A stretch of DNA of 64,000 nt from Ophioderma brevispina (taxonomy: Eukaryota > Echinodermata > Ophiuroidea > Amphilepidida > Ophiodermatidae): assembly GCA_023653785.1 (NCBI GenBank), contig JAMKCH010044230.1, positions 1-64,000 on the forward strand. The letters are read 5' to 3'. Under the pieces are notes generated by a model. It was not told where the DNA came from, made no database searches, and saw nothing but the letters and a program-made list of their open reading frames with translations. The position numbers and the translations under genes were made by a program. Positions 1-12,769 of this stretch are shown piece after piece (the first letter of the stretch is position 1; each line of letters begins with the position of its first letter).

Positions 1-3000
1 GATTTTAAAAAAATACATCGCGGTCCCCGGCCGCGAGTGTCGTTTGCCGTCGCGGTTTGCTGGAAGGGGGCCAAAGTCAACGAGGTCATGAAGGTCACAT
101 GAGGTCACCAAAAATTAACGCCCACCCCACCCTCCCCTCCACTCTTTTACCAAGTTACAGAATCGTAGCCCTTATGGAACTCATACGGCAGCAATTAATT
201 AAGGGTTAAACATTTTGACCACAGACACACACACACACACCAAACACAACACACAACACCACACCACAGATGACAGAGTAGTCCCTATGTGCTTCTGCAA
301 TTCTTGCAGTTGACACAAAAAGGTCTAGTGTGCCTTATGTGGGTTATAATTTACTATTATAGGGCAATAAGTTTTTTCAAGGTCATCCGGGGTAACATTT
401 CAGGATGCGCCGATTCTTTTCAAAATGGTCCCAGATTCTTCATATAGTCCAAAGGACCAGGGAATATAATACTTGCACTCATTTCACCATTTGGTCATGT
501 TAATTAGAGGTAAAAATGTAAACAAATGGTCTACATGGGGTCATTAATGCTTACCATATAATTTACAATAAAAAGTTCAAATACAGATAAATATGCAATT
601 CTGTTTATATGATATGAAATACAAACAATTGAGACTAGTTTCGTCAAAATCGGAGAATCTGAGCGGATTACCCCAGGATGAACCCTTGAACCGTTATGAG
701 CCCTATAATCCTGAAAATACGACCGCGGATATGGCAAAACTCATGACAGATGAATAGTGGTGTAGGTTTCAAAACGATTAGACCTCTTTGCTGTTGACCC
801 TGTACAAAATGACCCCTATGTTTTAACATGTCCCCATGTTGATTGATTTTTCTTAGACTTTGACTCATTATTCTGTGACAAGTGGAAGTACAACACAAAA
901 AATGTTTCTGTTGCAATTTTTGTAGGCCAAAAAACAATTTTCTTTGTACTACGCCGATTGCTATGTTGATTTGATCTTTTTTTCTAAAAATATTGAGACT
1001 AATTTTAAATCAAAGAAAGGTTCCAGCCACCTTTCTATCTGCAGTCTTAATCTATAATAGACAATTGCTATACTATACATGGGGAAATGTAGTTAAATGT
1101 TTTTCCAATAGAGAGAATTTCATGGAGAATTAGAAAAATCAAAAAATAAAAGTGTTTAAATTGTTTTACAATTATACCAATTTGTTCGTTTGCTCATAAG
1201 GTTTCTAAAAAGGTATGTTTGCCATATTTACGACCAATTTTTTAGCTGAAGAAAGTTCAAGGTCAGTATTTATAGAATGGTCCGATTTGTTGAAACTGGT
1301 TTTAAATCGTTGATTGGGTCATGCTAATAAGAGACTGTAATATAGTTTTCTGATTTTCGCCTTTCAAGTGAGACTTTTCCAATATGACTATCTCCCATAG
1401 ACCCTGTGGACCATATTTTCCCTCTAATTTTCATCAAACGTCATGACGCGATCTGTATATTTTCGGCTTCTATAGTAAGGCGAATAAGTGGCATCATTTT
1501 TAAAAAAACAACCGTGAATCTAAAATTTTTACCCCCAGTGTGACCTTGAACCCGTTTTGGCCTTGTAACTCTTTTTCTATAACCCTCATGTAGGCCAAAC
1601 TATAACTTTCGTAATCCTTGAAAGGTACGGAACATTATGGTGTAACTTTTAAAAGACATTTTGGCCCCTTTTTATATTTGACCCCTGTATAACCTTGCCC
1701 CTAATACGCCCAATAAACCCCATTTTAAACAATGACACCCATGGGATTTTTTTGGAATCCTCATACAATTTTGATTTAGAAAAAAACTTGGTTTCAAGAT
1801 TGTATGTGAATTTTCACAAAATACGTTCCACATGTACTAACAAACTGAACTGACCGAAAGTCGTTGTTTTGTGATACTTGAATCAATAGTTTTTACGAAT
1901 AGCTCATATACACTACTGCTTACTACAAACTCTATGATACAATTGATCACCATGAACGTTGCCGGTGACTACGAGGTTGTTTTCGTGGGTTGATTCCACT
2001 GATCTCTACCCTCTGGATAGGCTATCGGCGCTCGAACGTGAGGAAACGGGAATTGCACGGCGGCCCTTTTGCTCACCAAGACCCCCCATCGTGTCACGTA
2101 CAAAAGAATGGGAACCTACTTAAAAGGGACAGAATTTAGGCGATTAATCGCGCGTATGTCAAGGTTGGTCAATTATTGGTTTGTTTTCGAGTATGTGCGG
2201 GTCCCCGGGGCGGGTAAATAAGATTCAATATGTTTAAAAAGTCTTTACAATGCCATATTTCAGGTTTTCAGCTCACAGACAACAATAATTCATGCAGTAA
2301 CTCATGTAAACTGAGTAAGTGCTTTAACTACTAGTATTCACAGATAATATTAGATATTATTAATTCTCCTTCAAGATTTTTTTTCTCCGCTTTACCATTT
2401 CCCCTTCTGATCCCGCAATTGACATGGTACCTTCCCAAGTGATGGAGGGGGGGGATCCCTTTGGGGTTGGGGGAGAAGTAAGCACACGCCTAGTATGGCA
2501 CGGGATACCGCAGACACCGTTTTGGGGTACCAATGGATAGCTAGCATCCTACTCTTTCATTGATAGCAAAATAGTACCAATATGCTCAGCATAAGCCTCT
2601 TCAAAGTGGACGTCATATCCCAAAAACATAAAAAAAGTTGGATATCTAATTTCCATGCGGTTGGGGCTTAATACAGATGGGAACTGACCTGGTTTTTTTT
2701 TTTTAAACACAGAGCGTTTAGTGATTTTTTGAAGTAAAATTGAAACATATCCATTTTCACCCTATATCATGTATTTTCACTCTTTCATAACTTATGACAT
2801 CATATTGGGAATGTTTGTATTTATTTTGATACCAATGGAAAGAGAAAATTAAAAGCTTTCTTGTTGGTACCAAATTTAATAGGAATATGGATGTGTAAAA
2901 AGGAAATTAAATCATAGGGGGTGGTAATCCCCCCCCCCCCTCTCCCAGAGTAAATTGTGTTATATAAAAAAAATTGCTCGGTATAGACGAGAGTTCCTTT

Positions 3001-4857
3001 TCTTTCTGGACATGGACCTCGTATCTCTGTTTTACAGGCTTTAAATACGATTTGGGTGGCATGCACTTTCTATTAACAAAAAATATTAAGATATTTTGGA
3101 GTAAATTCCTGGGGGGGGGGGGGGTTTCTTGAAATTTTGGGTCGGGGACCAATGGCTCATTCCAAAAAAAAGTGACAACAGCTGCAATATGGGACCACCT
3201 CTAGGGGATAAATTCACAATAATGAAGTCTAGGGTTATCAAATCAGTTGTGATTGTGACTGGTTCAATAAAAAATAGGAAAATGTACCCTAAACATATCA
3301 AGCAAAATACACCCGATTGTGTATTTTTCTTGCAATATAGCAAAGTGTAATTTTTGGTAAATTGGTGCCCTATTTTAGTATTTTATTAGTCACGTATTGA
3401 GAACAGTCCCGCAAGGGGTATAATTTTTTTCGTTTATTTTCAAATTGGTCCTCCTAAAAAAAACCCTGACAAAACCAGTATAATTTAACCAAAACTGGCT
3501 TCGTTAGACCTCCCGTTTAGGGGTTTATTTTCACTGTAAAATTGGTCTTGTTAGCCTTTAGGGGTTCAATTTCAGACTCTTGGACTGACCATGGGCACCC
3601 AACACACCCAACCCCACCCCTCGCCCTCGGATAAAATCTCGTTTTGAAGAAAAAGATATGCCTACTGCACTGCAGTCTACGGGGTCAGTATAGTGCATAA
3701 AATTCATGTTTAAAATTCACAATTGGAAATTAAAATTGGAAGGAATGGAAATTTTGGTCCTTGACCTTGGGATTTATAAGCTAGTCTAGTGACATTGTTT
3801 TGTGATAATGGTAAAAAATCACAAGCTATCCCTTAGGCCTAATTGGGATCCATTTTCACATGTATCCAGCGAAACGACTTCATGAATTAACTACGAATTT
3901 ATAGTTAACGACAGTATAGGCGCTCCATACTAATTAATCCCATTGCGTCAATAGCCTTTAGAGCACAGCACTGTATCTCATACAGTGACAATGCAAGTGC
4001 ATACAGTCATATGTACAGTGTATAGGCTGCACGACGTGTACCCACACCAGTATCATCACTATAATCGTCCAGCAAAATTGCCTAGAATACCTTTGTTTAC
4101 TTCTACTCACAGTTAATTTCAGGCAAACGGGCCCCATACTTCATGCAAATGCACGCTTGATTTTTTTTTTCAGATATTGACCAGAAGTACTTTTTACGGC
4201 ATACGTGTGACTCATCCCATAGAAACCCGTGCAACCGAGTGGAATGTTTTGGGTAGAGCAAAATGGGACGCTGTGCAACTTCCGTTTCTTCAGCGGCTCG
4301 CTATTCACTCGTGTGGAACGCCTATCCCAGTGTGTAGAGATCAGTGGTTGGATATGCTACACAATAACGCGGTCCAGCAAGGCTTGCAACCTACCCACCC
4401 CCACTCAAAAAAAATTTACAATACTGCTTATTCCACATAATCGAGCAAGGACATATCCCGGATAAGGATTAAGGACACCTTCTATAGTTTTCATGATTAC
4501 GTGATGAAATTTGAAACATTCCGCATTATAAAGGGACATGCGCAAAGTTTTCTTTCATTGTTTTTCAAAATTTTCACTGTTACATAAATTCACAAAAAGC
4601 CGCTTTTATTTAAACTGATAATACAAGGCTTCAATGGGTAATTGAATTTCCCAATTGAACGCCTTCCCCCCCCCCCCCAAGAACCACAAGGATGTGCGTT
4701 ATATTCATTAGCAACATTGTGAGTGGCATTCTGGTTTCTGGGGGGGGGGGAAGACCCATTTTTTTTCATTTTTGTTTTCTGGGGGCCTGAAACACTAAAA
4801 TGAATTGCCAAAAACCACAACAAAAACCTATTACATATATACATATATGATGTAAGG
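1..4857. other. Non-coding stretch with poly-G/C tracts
   Basis: No exon or protein family is recognised here. The first 2 kb holds sentences typical of the fold-back family seen at 5735 and 12998 (for example a GACCCCTGTATAACCTT-type string near 1690 and a CTCATAAGG..AAAGGTATG string near 1193), so it is probably built from diverged arms of that family; arm pairing could not be traced. Between 2.4 and 4.8 kb there are several runs of 9 to 14 G or C (near 2447, 2931, 3112, 4668, 4741). A short CA-rich tract sits at 226-270. Short open frames here are low-complexity translations. Confidence 0.6.
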
Positions 4858-4859
4858 TA

Positions 4860-5215
4860 TACTGTTAAAAATTTCCGTAAATTAAGAAAACAGATTTTCC
4901 GTAAATTTACGGAAAATCTGTTTTAGAAAACAATAAGAATAAAAAACAAAAAACTTAAAAAATGTTAATTTACGGAAATATTTCAAATATTTCTTGCAGC
5001 AATATTTCCGGACTTTTTTTTTGGTTCCGTAATTTTAAATTACGGAAAAATTCTGTTAAAATACACATTTTTTTCCGTAATATGAGACAAATTTCTGTAA
5101 AATTACTGTCAAAGTTCCGTTAATTGACAGAAATTTCTGTAAATTTACCCTAAAAATGTCTGGAAATACTGCTGCCAGAAATTTCCGTAAATTTACGGAA
5201 ATTTTTTTAACAGTG
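4860..5215. mobile_element. MITE with TA target duplication, 356 bp
   Basis: The left end reads TACTGTTAAAAATTTCCGTA and the right end is its near-exact reverse complement, giving inverted ends of about 25 bp. Both sides carry a TA dinucleotide (4858-4859 and 5216-5217), the target duplication of Tc1/mariner-type elements. No transposase frame is present, so the copy is non-autonomous. The interior is unusual: the string TTCCGTAA or its complement recurs many times, often as the palindrome TTCCGTAAATTTACGGAA, so the element can fold into several alternative hairpins. Confidence 0.75.
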
Positions 5216-5429
5216 TAGGCTAATCCACCAAGGGCCCAGTTCAGTAGCCTTGGATGGGCATATATTAACAACCGCTGACCATGCAGGTTCTGGGTACCAT
5301 AAATCATACTAAAATGCAGGGGATGTATTTGCTCAATATACTGCAGAATGAAAGGTGTTGAACTTCGCCATGTGAATTGAGATTTTAATAGTGAGAGTGA
5401 GAGTTAACTTGCTCAAGATATAAATAGCC

Positions 5430-5720
5430 CAGTCATGGCATTGTATTGCATAATAGAGTTTGCTTGTTGTGAAGACGGTTATATAATCTACATCTTCCTG
5501 TTTCTTCATTTAAATCATAACTGGTCGTTGCAATGGTGCATGCTTTAAGCTTTGCTTTTTCTAGAGAGCATGCCCCTGAAGTTCTCAGACTTTTTTTCTT
5601 GATACAAGTGTATTTTGAGGATAAAAAACACCATGCGTACACGATGAAGTAGTTGTAAAACACCAAGTCAAAATTGATGATGAACTATAACTACGATGAT
5701 TATAGAGGGCCTCCTTCATT
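5430..5720 (+). repeat. Dispersed repeat, GGCCTCCTT-ended family, copy 1
   Basis: This stretch matches, in order, sequence at 22763-23095 on the opposite strand: ACATCTTCCTGTTTC, AGCATGCCCCTGAA, ACAAGTGTATTTTG and the end GATTATAGAGGGCCTCCTT. A shorter copy lies at 20075-20195. The left inverted end seen in the 22.8-kb copy is not obvious here, so this copy is probably 5'-truncated. No coding capacity. Confidence 0.65.
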
Positions 5721-5734
5721 TCTCATCCGGCGTC

Positions 5735-6601
5735 GGTATCCTGAAAGGGGACAAAACGACACTTATTATGCAGCATCAGTATACCATGGCCTACACGAAA
5801 ATGCATGATAGCATTTCCAGGTAGGGGGTAACCAAGGTTTACACGGGGGGTTAAATTGCTTCAATCATGTTGAAAAGTATACCACATTATTTGTCTGGTC
5901 ATAAGGATTCCAGAAAGGTATAGTTTGTACTAACTACAGCCTAAAGTTTTGGAGTTAGAGGCTAAAAGAAGCAAAAATCAATAAAAAGGGTCATTTTCAG
6001 TTGTACAGGGTTCAAATTTCAAAGTTGCTCTGATTTGGATACAATATGGTGCATATTATTGGTGGAGCTCATAGAATTAAAATAATGAATAGTTTTGACT
6101 GTCTAAAATGCTTAGTTACCAATATAGGGGGGAAAAGGTCTACGTCCATTGTATTCAATGGGGCTTGGCCTTGTTTTCGCCCTACTTTGGTAAGTAAACA
6201 TTTAAAACACTCAAACCTATTCCTTACTTTAATCCTATGAGCTCCATCAATCATTTGCACCACTTTTTAAACAAATTGGAGCAAGTTTTAAAAATTGACC
6301 CCTGTACAACGGAAATTTAACCTTTTGACCTGTTCTTTGCTGTTTTTAACCTTAACTCCAAAACTTTGGGTTGTAGATAGTACAAACTATACCCTTTTGG
6401 AATCCTTATGGTTGGACAAATGATGTGGCATACTTTTCAACATGACCGGATCATTTTACAATTTTTACCCCTGTGTAATCCTTGATTGTCCTCTAACTGG
6501 TGAAAGCTACCATTCCCGAAATGCTACCATGCATTTGTTTGTAGAGGGTAGTGTACTGAGGCTGAATAATAAGTATCGTTTTTGTCCCCTTTCAGGATAC
6601 C
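5735..6601. mobile_element. Fold-back element, about 867 bp
   Basis: The element is one large imperfect palindrome centred near 6155. Its ends are GGTATCCTGAAAGGGGACAA and the reverse complement TTGTCCCCTTTCAGGATACC. Internal landmarks mirror each other, for example TCATAAGGATTCCAGAAAGG on the left against CCCTTTTGGAATCCTTATGG on the right, and GGTGGAGCTCATAGAATTAA against its complement. Two 64-codon open frames on opposite strands near the centre have almost the same protein sequence purely because of this symmetry. A related element is at 12998-14714. No transposase is seen. Confidence 0.8.
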
Positions 6602-8424
6602 AATTTGGCTAAACTTTCCTGATGGCTTAAGGACTAGCTACCATACAAACCTTGGAGAGGACTAGTCTCATTTAGACCCAAACAGTGCCATGAAGGGTAT
6701 TGCACACACTGACATGGTCATGGCAAGACTGGGTATCGGTGTAGTCGGTGTGTTACAGACATTGTAATGATTACTTTCTGTAATATACACTACCGCGGTA
6801 CTTTCAGCTAAAAGGGACCAACCACAACGGTTCTGCGAACCTCTCTGAGGTTCCATCCCACGAATTCTTTAAAAACGGCGTCTTGACAAGACTAGAGATC
6901 GGTGATGAAAACCCACTCAGTGTAACGTTGATGTACACACACACACACACACACACACTGTGTACCACTGCACGGGGTTGGTCAATCAAGATTAATTCGT
7001 TTGACGAAGAAGGCCCCTTATAAATTAAAAAGATTAACTTTTAAAGTGGAATCCTCATGCTAAAATAGGTACAGTGACCTAATTACCCTTTTTTATTTCG
7101 CAAATCGATCAATGCAAATTAAAGTCTGAACTCAGAGATTTCGAAATATTATTTTTTTGTGAATTTAATGAAAATAGTCAACTAGAACTGACCGATAGGA
7201 ACCTAAAATGCACAATTCCGAAATTTGAATGAATCAGATTTTCGTTTTGATGTCAGTAAACATATGTGTAGTATACGTCCCATAGGATACTGTGTATATA
7301 AAAATTTCCGGATCCGGAATTTTTTTTAAAACAAAAATTTTGATTTTCTATCTGGAAGGAAATCGATTTAAAGCTTAAGCAATTTCACACAGTGATTAGT
7401 TTATGGACAAGATTTATGTAATGCAAAAAACACGATTCTTTTGGATGGGGCCGCCCTACTCAGGAAATCTCTGAGTCGGCCTTTAATTCGTGCGGCCCAA
7501 GTTTAGCAGCTAATTTCAGTCAAAATTATACCCCTGAACAGGTCATGCATGAGACCAAATCAGTGTTAACGTAAACGCACGCAAATAAATAATATGAATT
7601 TATTACTCAGTTTCAAGAAAAAGGGGTCAGTATGAATTCATTGAACTTGAAAAAACGGACAATTTGTTTTTCAAAGTTTTTATTTTTATAGATCATTGAT
7701 CTAAGGGAAAGCAAATTCGGATAGTAAATCGGAATTATTGGTCCGCTTCAAAAAAACAAGGCAACGCAGGGTTGTCCCCGCTAACCACAGTAACTCAAAG
7801 CCTCATGATGATTCCCAAAAGGGAAACTTATTATTATTTCGTTGGAAATGTCAACCAAGTTTAATTCTGATAACTAGGTGCGGTTTTTTGCTTTATAACT
7901 GCAGAGGATTATTGGTCACTTAACAATACTAATGGGTGGCTTTTGCGTTTTGGATAATTTTTGAATACTAGAGATGAAAACAAGTCGTCGCCAACTCTTG
8001 TATTTCTTCTTTTTCTGTTTCCTTTTTGCTTTTCTGTCGTTATTGTTTCTTCTCTCTTTCGTCTTTTATCTTTATGTTATTATTTTTTCTTTCTTTTCTT
8101 CGTCGTCTTCTTCTTCTTCCGGAAATACTGAGGCTAAAGTATTATCAGTGCTGTTGGTCACTTTTGTAAAGTGGTGAATACACACTCGAAAAAATTACGC
8201 ACACCAAATTTTTGGCTCAACTTAATATCATAAATAACCAAATTCCCGTAGAAGGGAAAACGAAAATAAAAAATTCAAGTCCCCGGGAACACATATGGGC
8301 CCCGCTCTAACTTAGGACAGACCCCTTGTTTGTTATGAATAGCTGGATTTGTTAGAGTAGTATGTAGTTTGAGTTGTTTTGTATTTAGCTGCTAAAGAAT
8401 TTTAATTAGCTGCATTTTTTTTAT
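6602..8424. other. Non-coding stretch with CA microsatellite
   Basis: No gene is recognised. A CA dinucleotide repeat lies at about 6935-6958. A short perfect palindrome TTCCGGATCCGGAA sits near 7306. A T/C-rich tract at about 7990-8125 gives a Phe/Ser/Leu-rich open frame that is compositional, not a membrane protein. Confidence 0.6.
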
Positions 8425-8501
8425 TTTCAAATACAGAAAAGTACAGGCTAAAACACAAGTAACCGCAGGGCACTATGGCAACCAAACCCGGACTCTGCAG
8501 G
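8425..8501 (+). other. Weak exon candidate
   Basis: An AG acceptor-like site (TTTTCAAATACAG) precedes a short open stretch ending at a good donor, CTGCAG followed by GTATGT. It contains ATGGCAACC, which could start a peptide MATKPGLCR before the donor. There is no family match and no convincing next exon downstream, so this rests on splice-site appearance only. Confidence 0.2.
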
Positions 8502-10160
8502 TATGTTAACAATTCGAATTATTTTACCTCGGCAGGTCTTCTTCAAATCGGACTGATAGCAATTACATGTCAGTAGAACTCACACAAAGTAGGAATAATA
8601 TTAATATAATCCAGAAAATCAGTTGCGTAGTTAAAAAGTGAGTTATGAATTGAAATAAGAGTGAAATGAAAACAGATTGATTGTCCTAATAAAGGTGGGA
8701 CACGATTGGGAGAAAGCTGGCAATAGATTCATGAAATCACTTAGATATTCAAATAATGAAATAAGAGCGCCATTGAAAAAAAGCGCGCAATTATGGTATC
8801 AAATGTGTTTCGGAAGCTTTAAAACGTTGGTTGCTAGAGTCCTGGGTTGGTAGAACGGTTTAGATATCTAAACTATACGGCCTATATGGCACAAATCACT
8901 TTAATCTTGCTTGACAAAATAAACTACAGTAGCTACAGGTAGATTCAAATTAAGTGAGAGTTCTTGCATATTTGCATGAGGTGTGTTGTGTGAGGGATCT
9001 GTCCTTGGTCATGTGGAGAGTAGGGCTGTGTCGCATTTACAAAAATATTGGGCTATTATAACAAAGTTACTGAATAGAATCGGCTTACTGGAAAATGGTG
9101 AATTCAGTTCTTAAGTTTGCCTGTTAATGATAAAAGAACCAATGTCATGGTTGGCTGGGATGTCAAGGAACTCATAATCCTCTTTGCGTTAATCTCTTTG
9201 CAAGGTTGCAAGTTGTATGGCCACATAAAAAAATTAGTTGGCGTTATGTGTTGTATTGATATACGATGCATATTTCTCCTATGCGGTGATAGAAATAATA
9301 TTTTTGCAGTGTCAAAGGTAAGTTGTGTTCAAATAACAACTTTAATTAATTAATGTTTTCATCCTTATAGGTCTTAAAATGTAACATCTGGCTGAATCTT
9401 TAAGTAGGACTTGAATCAAAAGTACAATCTTCTAGACAGGAGGCAGCTGTCTCCTACTTCATGTTATTGCCAAGTGATATTTCATTTATAGGTTGCAGAC
9501 ATCACAGAGAATCACTTCCAACTTGTTGGGAAATTGTACCGATGTCATATTTCCACCCGAGGGCGGCATTGAAGTTTGTACAGGTGGTCCATGTCAAATT
9601 TGATTTGTTGCATTTATCCTCAACCAATGTATCCTTCGTCCATTAGGAATTCAGAAAAGGTATAAAATTTGCCTAATGAGGTCTGACTCATTTTGAAATC
9701 TACTAAGATACACGCAGCAACGCATTCACCGATTCTCATCGAACAACGGTAATACCATTTGGGGTCATGAGTGTTTTTTCTTTACTGTATTTACCGACAA
9801 AATTCATTGTATTTTAATCACAGCTTCCGAAACACGTCATGATCAGCTACCAATGGTATTTCAAAAGAACCCATGCACAACTTCCGAGCTCGATGAAAAG
9901 AAAAAGGATATAACGTTTGGATGGATATCAACAGCATGGTATATATTCTATATTGTAAACTTACTTGCAAAGACATCAATTCCGATGTACATGTGACAAA
10001 AATATTCAACTCAATGAACTATCATTTGCACATATTTGCGTACAACTTTGATATAATGCTTTTAAATTGTGTGCATTTGTTTCGGGTAACATTAGAAAAT
10101 TGACCAGGATGTATAAGCTGGCACAAAGACAGTAACAGTTCTAATCCGCCTTAGTGCGCT
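8502..10160. other. Non-coding stretch
   Basis: Nothing coding is supported. The segment at about 9580-9700 (GTCCATTAGGAATTCAGAAA and neighbours) resembles a single arm of the fold-back family at 5735, so the open frame at 9461-9646 is probably repeat-derived. Confidence 0.5.
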
Positions 10161-10275
10161 TGGGGGCACATGTGGTGCAGTTGGATCAGCGCTCGCATCC
10201 TTAGCATTAGGATGTGGGTTCGAGTCCCGCTCTCGCCAATGTGTTGTGCACTTGGGCAAGGCACTTTACCTGGCT

Positions 10276-10413
10276 TACTGTATTTTGCGAAACGAAACGG
10301 AACTCCCATTGGATTACACGCTTTATTCCGTTATGCACGATATGCATGCATGACGGAATAAAGCGTGTAATCCAATGGGAGTTCTGTTTCGTTTCGTTTC
10401 GCAAAATACAGTA
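10276..10413. mobile_element. Fold-back insertion inside the SINE
   Basis: Left arm 10276-10330 and right arm 10354-10413 are near-perfect inverted copies beginning TACTGTATTTTGCGAAAC; the right arm has one extra GTTTC unit. The 23-bp loop contains TGCATGCATG. The insert interrupts the SINE tail, and both flanks read C(A/C)CTTTACCT(G/C)GCT, which looks like a 14-bp target duplication with two mismatches. The arms contain ACGCTTTATTCCGT, also present in the core of the 175-bp module, which hints at shared ancestry. Open frames here are palindrome shadows. Confidence 0.75.
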
Positions 10414-10460
10414 CGCCCTTTACCTCGCTTGCCTCTCTCCACCCAGGAGTATAAATGAGT

Positions 10461-10638
10461 ACCGGTGTAGAAGTATTATAGTCCGCCGTAATCATAGTCC
10501 GGCTATAACGGTGAAGAATATAGGGCACTCGATTCAGTTGACTCTTCACGCAACATTAGTTTAACGCTTTATTCTGTTATCATCTATGGAGCCCGGACTA
10601 TGGCTCCCGCCGGACTACATCTGCTTTCACACCGGTGT
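10461..10638 (+). repeat. ACCGGTGT palindromic module, copy 1
   Basis: A module of about 175 bp with inverted ends (ACCGGTGTAGAAG against CTTTCACACCGGT) and inverted subterminal strings (ATAGTCCGCCG against CCCGCCGGACTA). The core reads GATTCAGTTGACTCTTCACG, then TTTATTC, then CTATGGAGCCCGGACTATGG. Other copies: 14758-14946, 14939-15114, 15511-15684, 27018-27202, 34224-34400, 52470-52634, 53684-53857, 54850-55023. Here it continues directly from a SINE tail. Confidence 0.8.
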
Positions 10639-11107
10639 AAAGAAACTGAGTGTCCCCCATGAGAGCGTGTCCTAGCTACTATAGCAACGTGTACGGAATA
10701 AACCGTGACCTTGTAGACGAGGCCATTTGGGTATAGTGATGAAACAAATGATGCATAGAGCACTCAATGGAGAACACAATAGACAGATATGTGGTAGGAC
10801 ACTCAGTCACACGGACACTGTAGTTTATGACACCGGCAATATACTGGGAATGCAAAACAGACTCTTTGTGCGGGAGGAGTGGCGAAGGCTAAATTGAAAG
10901 AGCGAACACATTAGGTATTGTCTAATCTACATTCTGTAGCGCTTGTACGAGGCTTATGGAATAGGAGAAAAGGCAATAGAGGTCTTCCACCTTTCGGATT
11001 AGCGGCCATCGTGCCGGGAATGGCAAAGTCCATTCCAATTTTCTGGAGACTTTTTAAATCTAAAGAACGACATGCATGTTGGATATGTATCATGGTAGAT
11101 CGTAACA
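10639..11107. other. Non-coding stretch
   Basis: No repeat family or exon recognised. Two overlapping open frames of 60 to 88 codons on opposite strands show no family motif and no splice context. Confidence 0.4.
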
Positions 11108-11109
11108 GA

Positions 11110-11290
11110 CCTTACAAATGGGGGGGCTGGAAAGGGTGCAAGGACTGTTTTGAGGGGGGCACAAATTTGGGTCCTTCTCCATAGACACTGTACAAAAGGT
11201 CAGTTCATTTGGGGGGGCGGAAGGGGGGGGGGCAAGGGTTTTGTTTGGGGGGGCTCTCGCCCCCCCTGCCCCCCGCTGGTTACGCCACGC
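11110..11290 (+). repeat. G-rich repeat with GGCGTAAC-type end, copy 1
   Basis: Runs of 7 to 10 G alternate with the strings TTTGGGTCCTTCTCCATAGAC and GCAAGGGTTTTGTTTGGGGG, and the copy ends CTGGTTACGCCAC at 11290. The segment at 61552-61712 is the same family in the same orientation and begins AGTGGCGTAACCAG, the inverse of this end. Together they define an element with inverted AGTGGCGTAACCAG termini. G-run spacing fits G-quadruplex formation on the + strand. Confidence 0.7.
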
Positions 11291-12769
11291 TTATGTATGC
11301 ATGAAAGTATGGGTCATACTTTGAATAGCACAAGTACATTGAGTTCGGGTATTAAATTGATCTGAATGAGGAATACTACGGGAACTAACACCTTTTGTTA
11401 TAGGTTATGCATGAGTGAGGTGAAAGACCTCTATTCCAGGACTGCTTTGGGAATTGTGCAGGCCCGGAGACGATGCACGGGGAACCTCTTCTGCAATTAA
11501 AAATGTGTATGGGGGAAATTACGCAATTGTTACAAAAACGCTTTTTCACAGCATTTCATATCAGAAATAAATTCTTATTCTTATTTAGGAACAAACTACG
11601 TATCAAAATAATATCAATCCCATACTTTATACAAGTGTAATGTTGATATTTTACAATGTTTAGAACAAATATGAAACCATATTACAATGATACCCCGGAT
11701 GATTTCTCATTTTTTTTGCTGCTCTTTTCCCCCAAAATCTCTCGTTTAATAAAACTTGGAATGGTGTTATAAAAGTATAAAACCATACCATAATGTTCAA
11801 ATGTATTATGTTGTTATATATAAACAATATTGATAAAACATAGAAAATAACAAGCTGAAACGATACCCACCTTTATAAGTGGTCGCGCAGAGGGTGTTTT
11901 GAATCAATCCCATGATGCATTGCAATGTTCCTATACTGTACTAAACACATGTCAGTACTTAGGGATAAAAAGTGTTCCAAAAGTTAAAGAACCACAAGAT
12001 ATTTCATAATCATGCTAAAAATTCCCTAAGTACTAACACTTTGTGGGCTAAAATGAGTGTTAAAGCCAGGGTTTTTATGTGTTAAGAATAGGATTTTTGT
12101 GGGATCACATGACCCTATTGAGGTGAAATTTCCCAAAACTGGTGGCATTGTGGGATTGACTCAAAACACCCTCTGGTGGTCGCGGTTAATTCGAAATGGA
12201 TTTTAGTCTTGCCGACCGTTCAGTAGTGGCCTTAGCAACCGGCGGAGGGGGGGGGGGGGGTAGGACATGCCAACCTAACAGCAACAACGAATTCAAAACG
12301 GCATCAACTTCCGGGTGCTAGTCTTTTTCAAAGACTTACTGTAGGAGGACGCTCTTACGCATATCGAACGGTTACACACAGACTTGACTAAAGACTAGGC
12401 TTGGTCACGAATATTTAAAACTTAAATGACCGTTATTGGAAATTACACTGTTTTGCAGCGAGGTTAATCCACTAACCTCGACCGATTTTGACATTAATAA
12501 TTTTGTCCTAAATTATCATGATTTTACTAAGATCTTTTGAACGAAGGTTTAAGAGTTGATTTTGTAATGTTACTGAGACAAAGCTGCCATAGTAAATGCA
12601 CGTAACAGTTCCCCAAATTACCGTTTGGAAATCCCCAATGTCAAATTCGAGCAGGTCGTGTCCTACCCCGCAACCGGCAGACTGGATACGCGAGGTGTGC
12701 TCCTGTTCTTGAAATTTTGAATTTGTTCACGGATCGATCGAACAAAAGAAGTGCAGGTCTCGCACTAAA
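11291..12769. other. Non-coding stretch
   Basis: No gene recognised. A run of 14 G sits near 12247. The phrases GTGTTTTGAATCAATCCCATG near 11894 and CATTGTGGGATTGACTCAAA near 12146 are inverse to each other, suggesting ends of another diverged fold-back element (about 11890-12180). Confidence 0.5.

Larger units (their letters stand above)
10162..10638 (+). mobile_element. tRNA-derived SINE joined to palindromic module, with nested fold-back
   Basis: The head is tRNA-like: an A box TGGTGCAGTTGG at 10172-10183 and a B box GGTTCGAGTCC at 10217-10227. It is followed by the SINE tail CTTGGGCAAGGCACTTTACC, then CTCTCCACCCAGGAGTATAA. That tail wording recalls the conserved central domain of metazoan SINEs (MetaSINE type) from memory; it needs a library search. 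At 10276-10413 a separate fold-back insert splits the tail. From 10461 the sequence becomes the 175-bp ACCGGTGT palindromic module, ending near 10638. The copy at 15369-15684 has the same head-to-module join. Confidence 0.75.

Noticed and set aside
6046..6263. Two overlapping 64-codon frames with nearly the same protein on opposite strands
   Set aside because: They are mirror images caused by the palindrome centred near 6155, not a conserved gene pair.
9488..9590. Exon-like segment after an acceptor word at 9491
   Set aside because: It continues into an arm of the fold-back family and no frame stays open with a usable donor.
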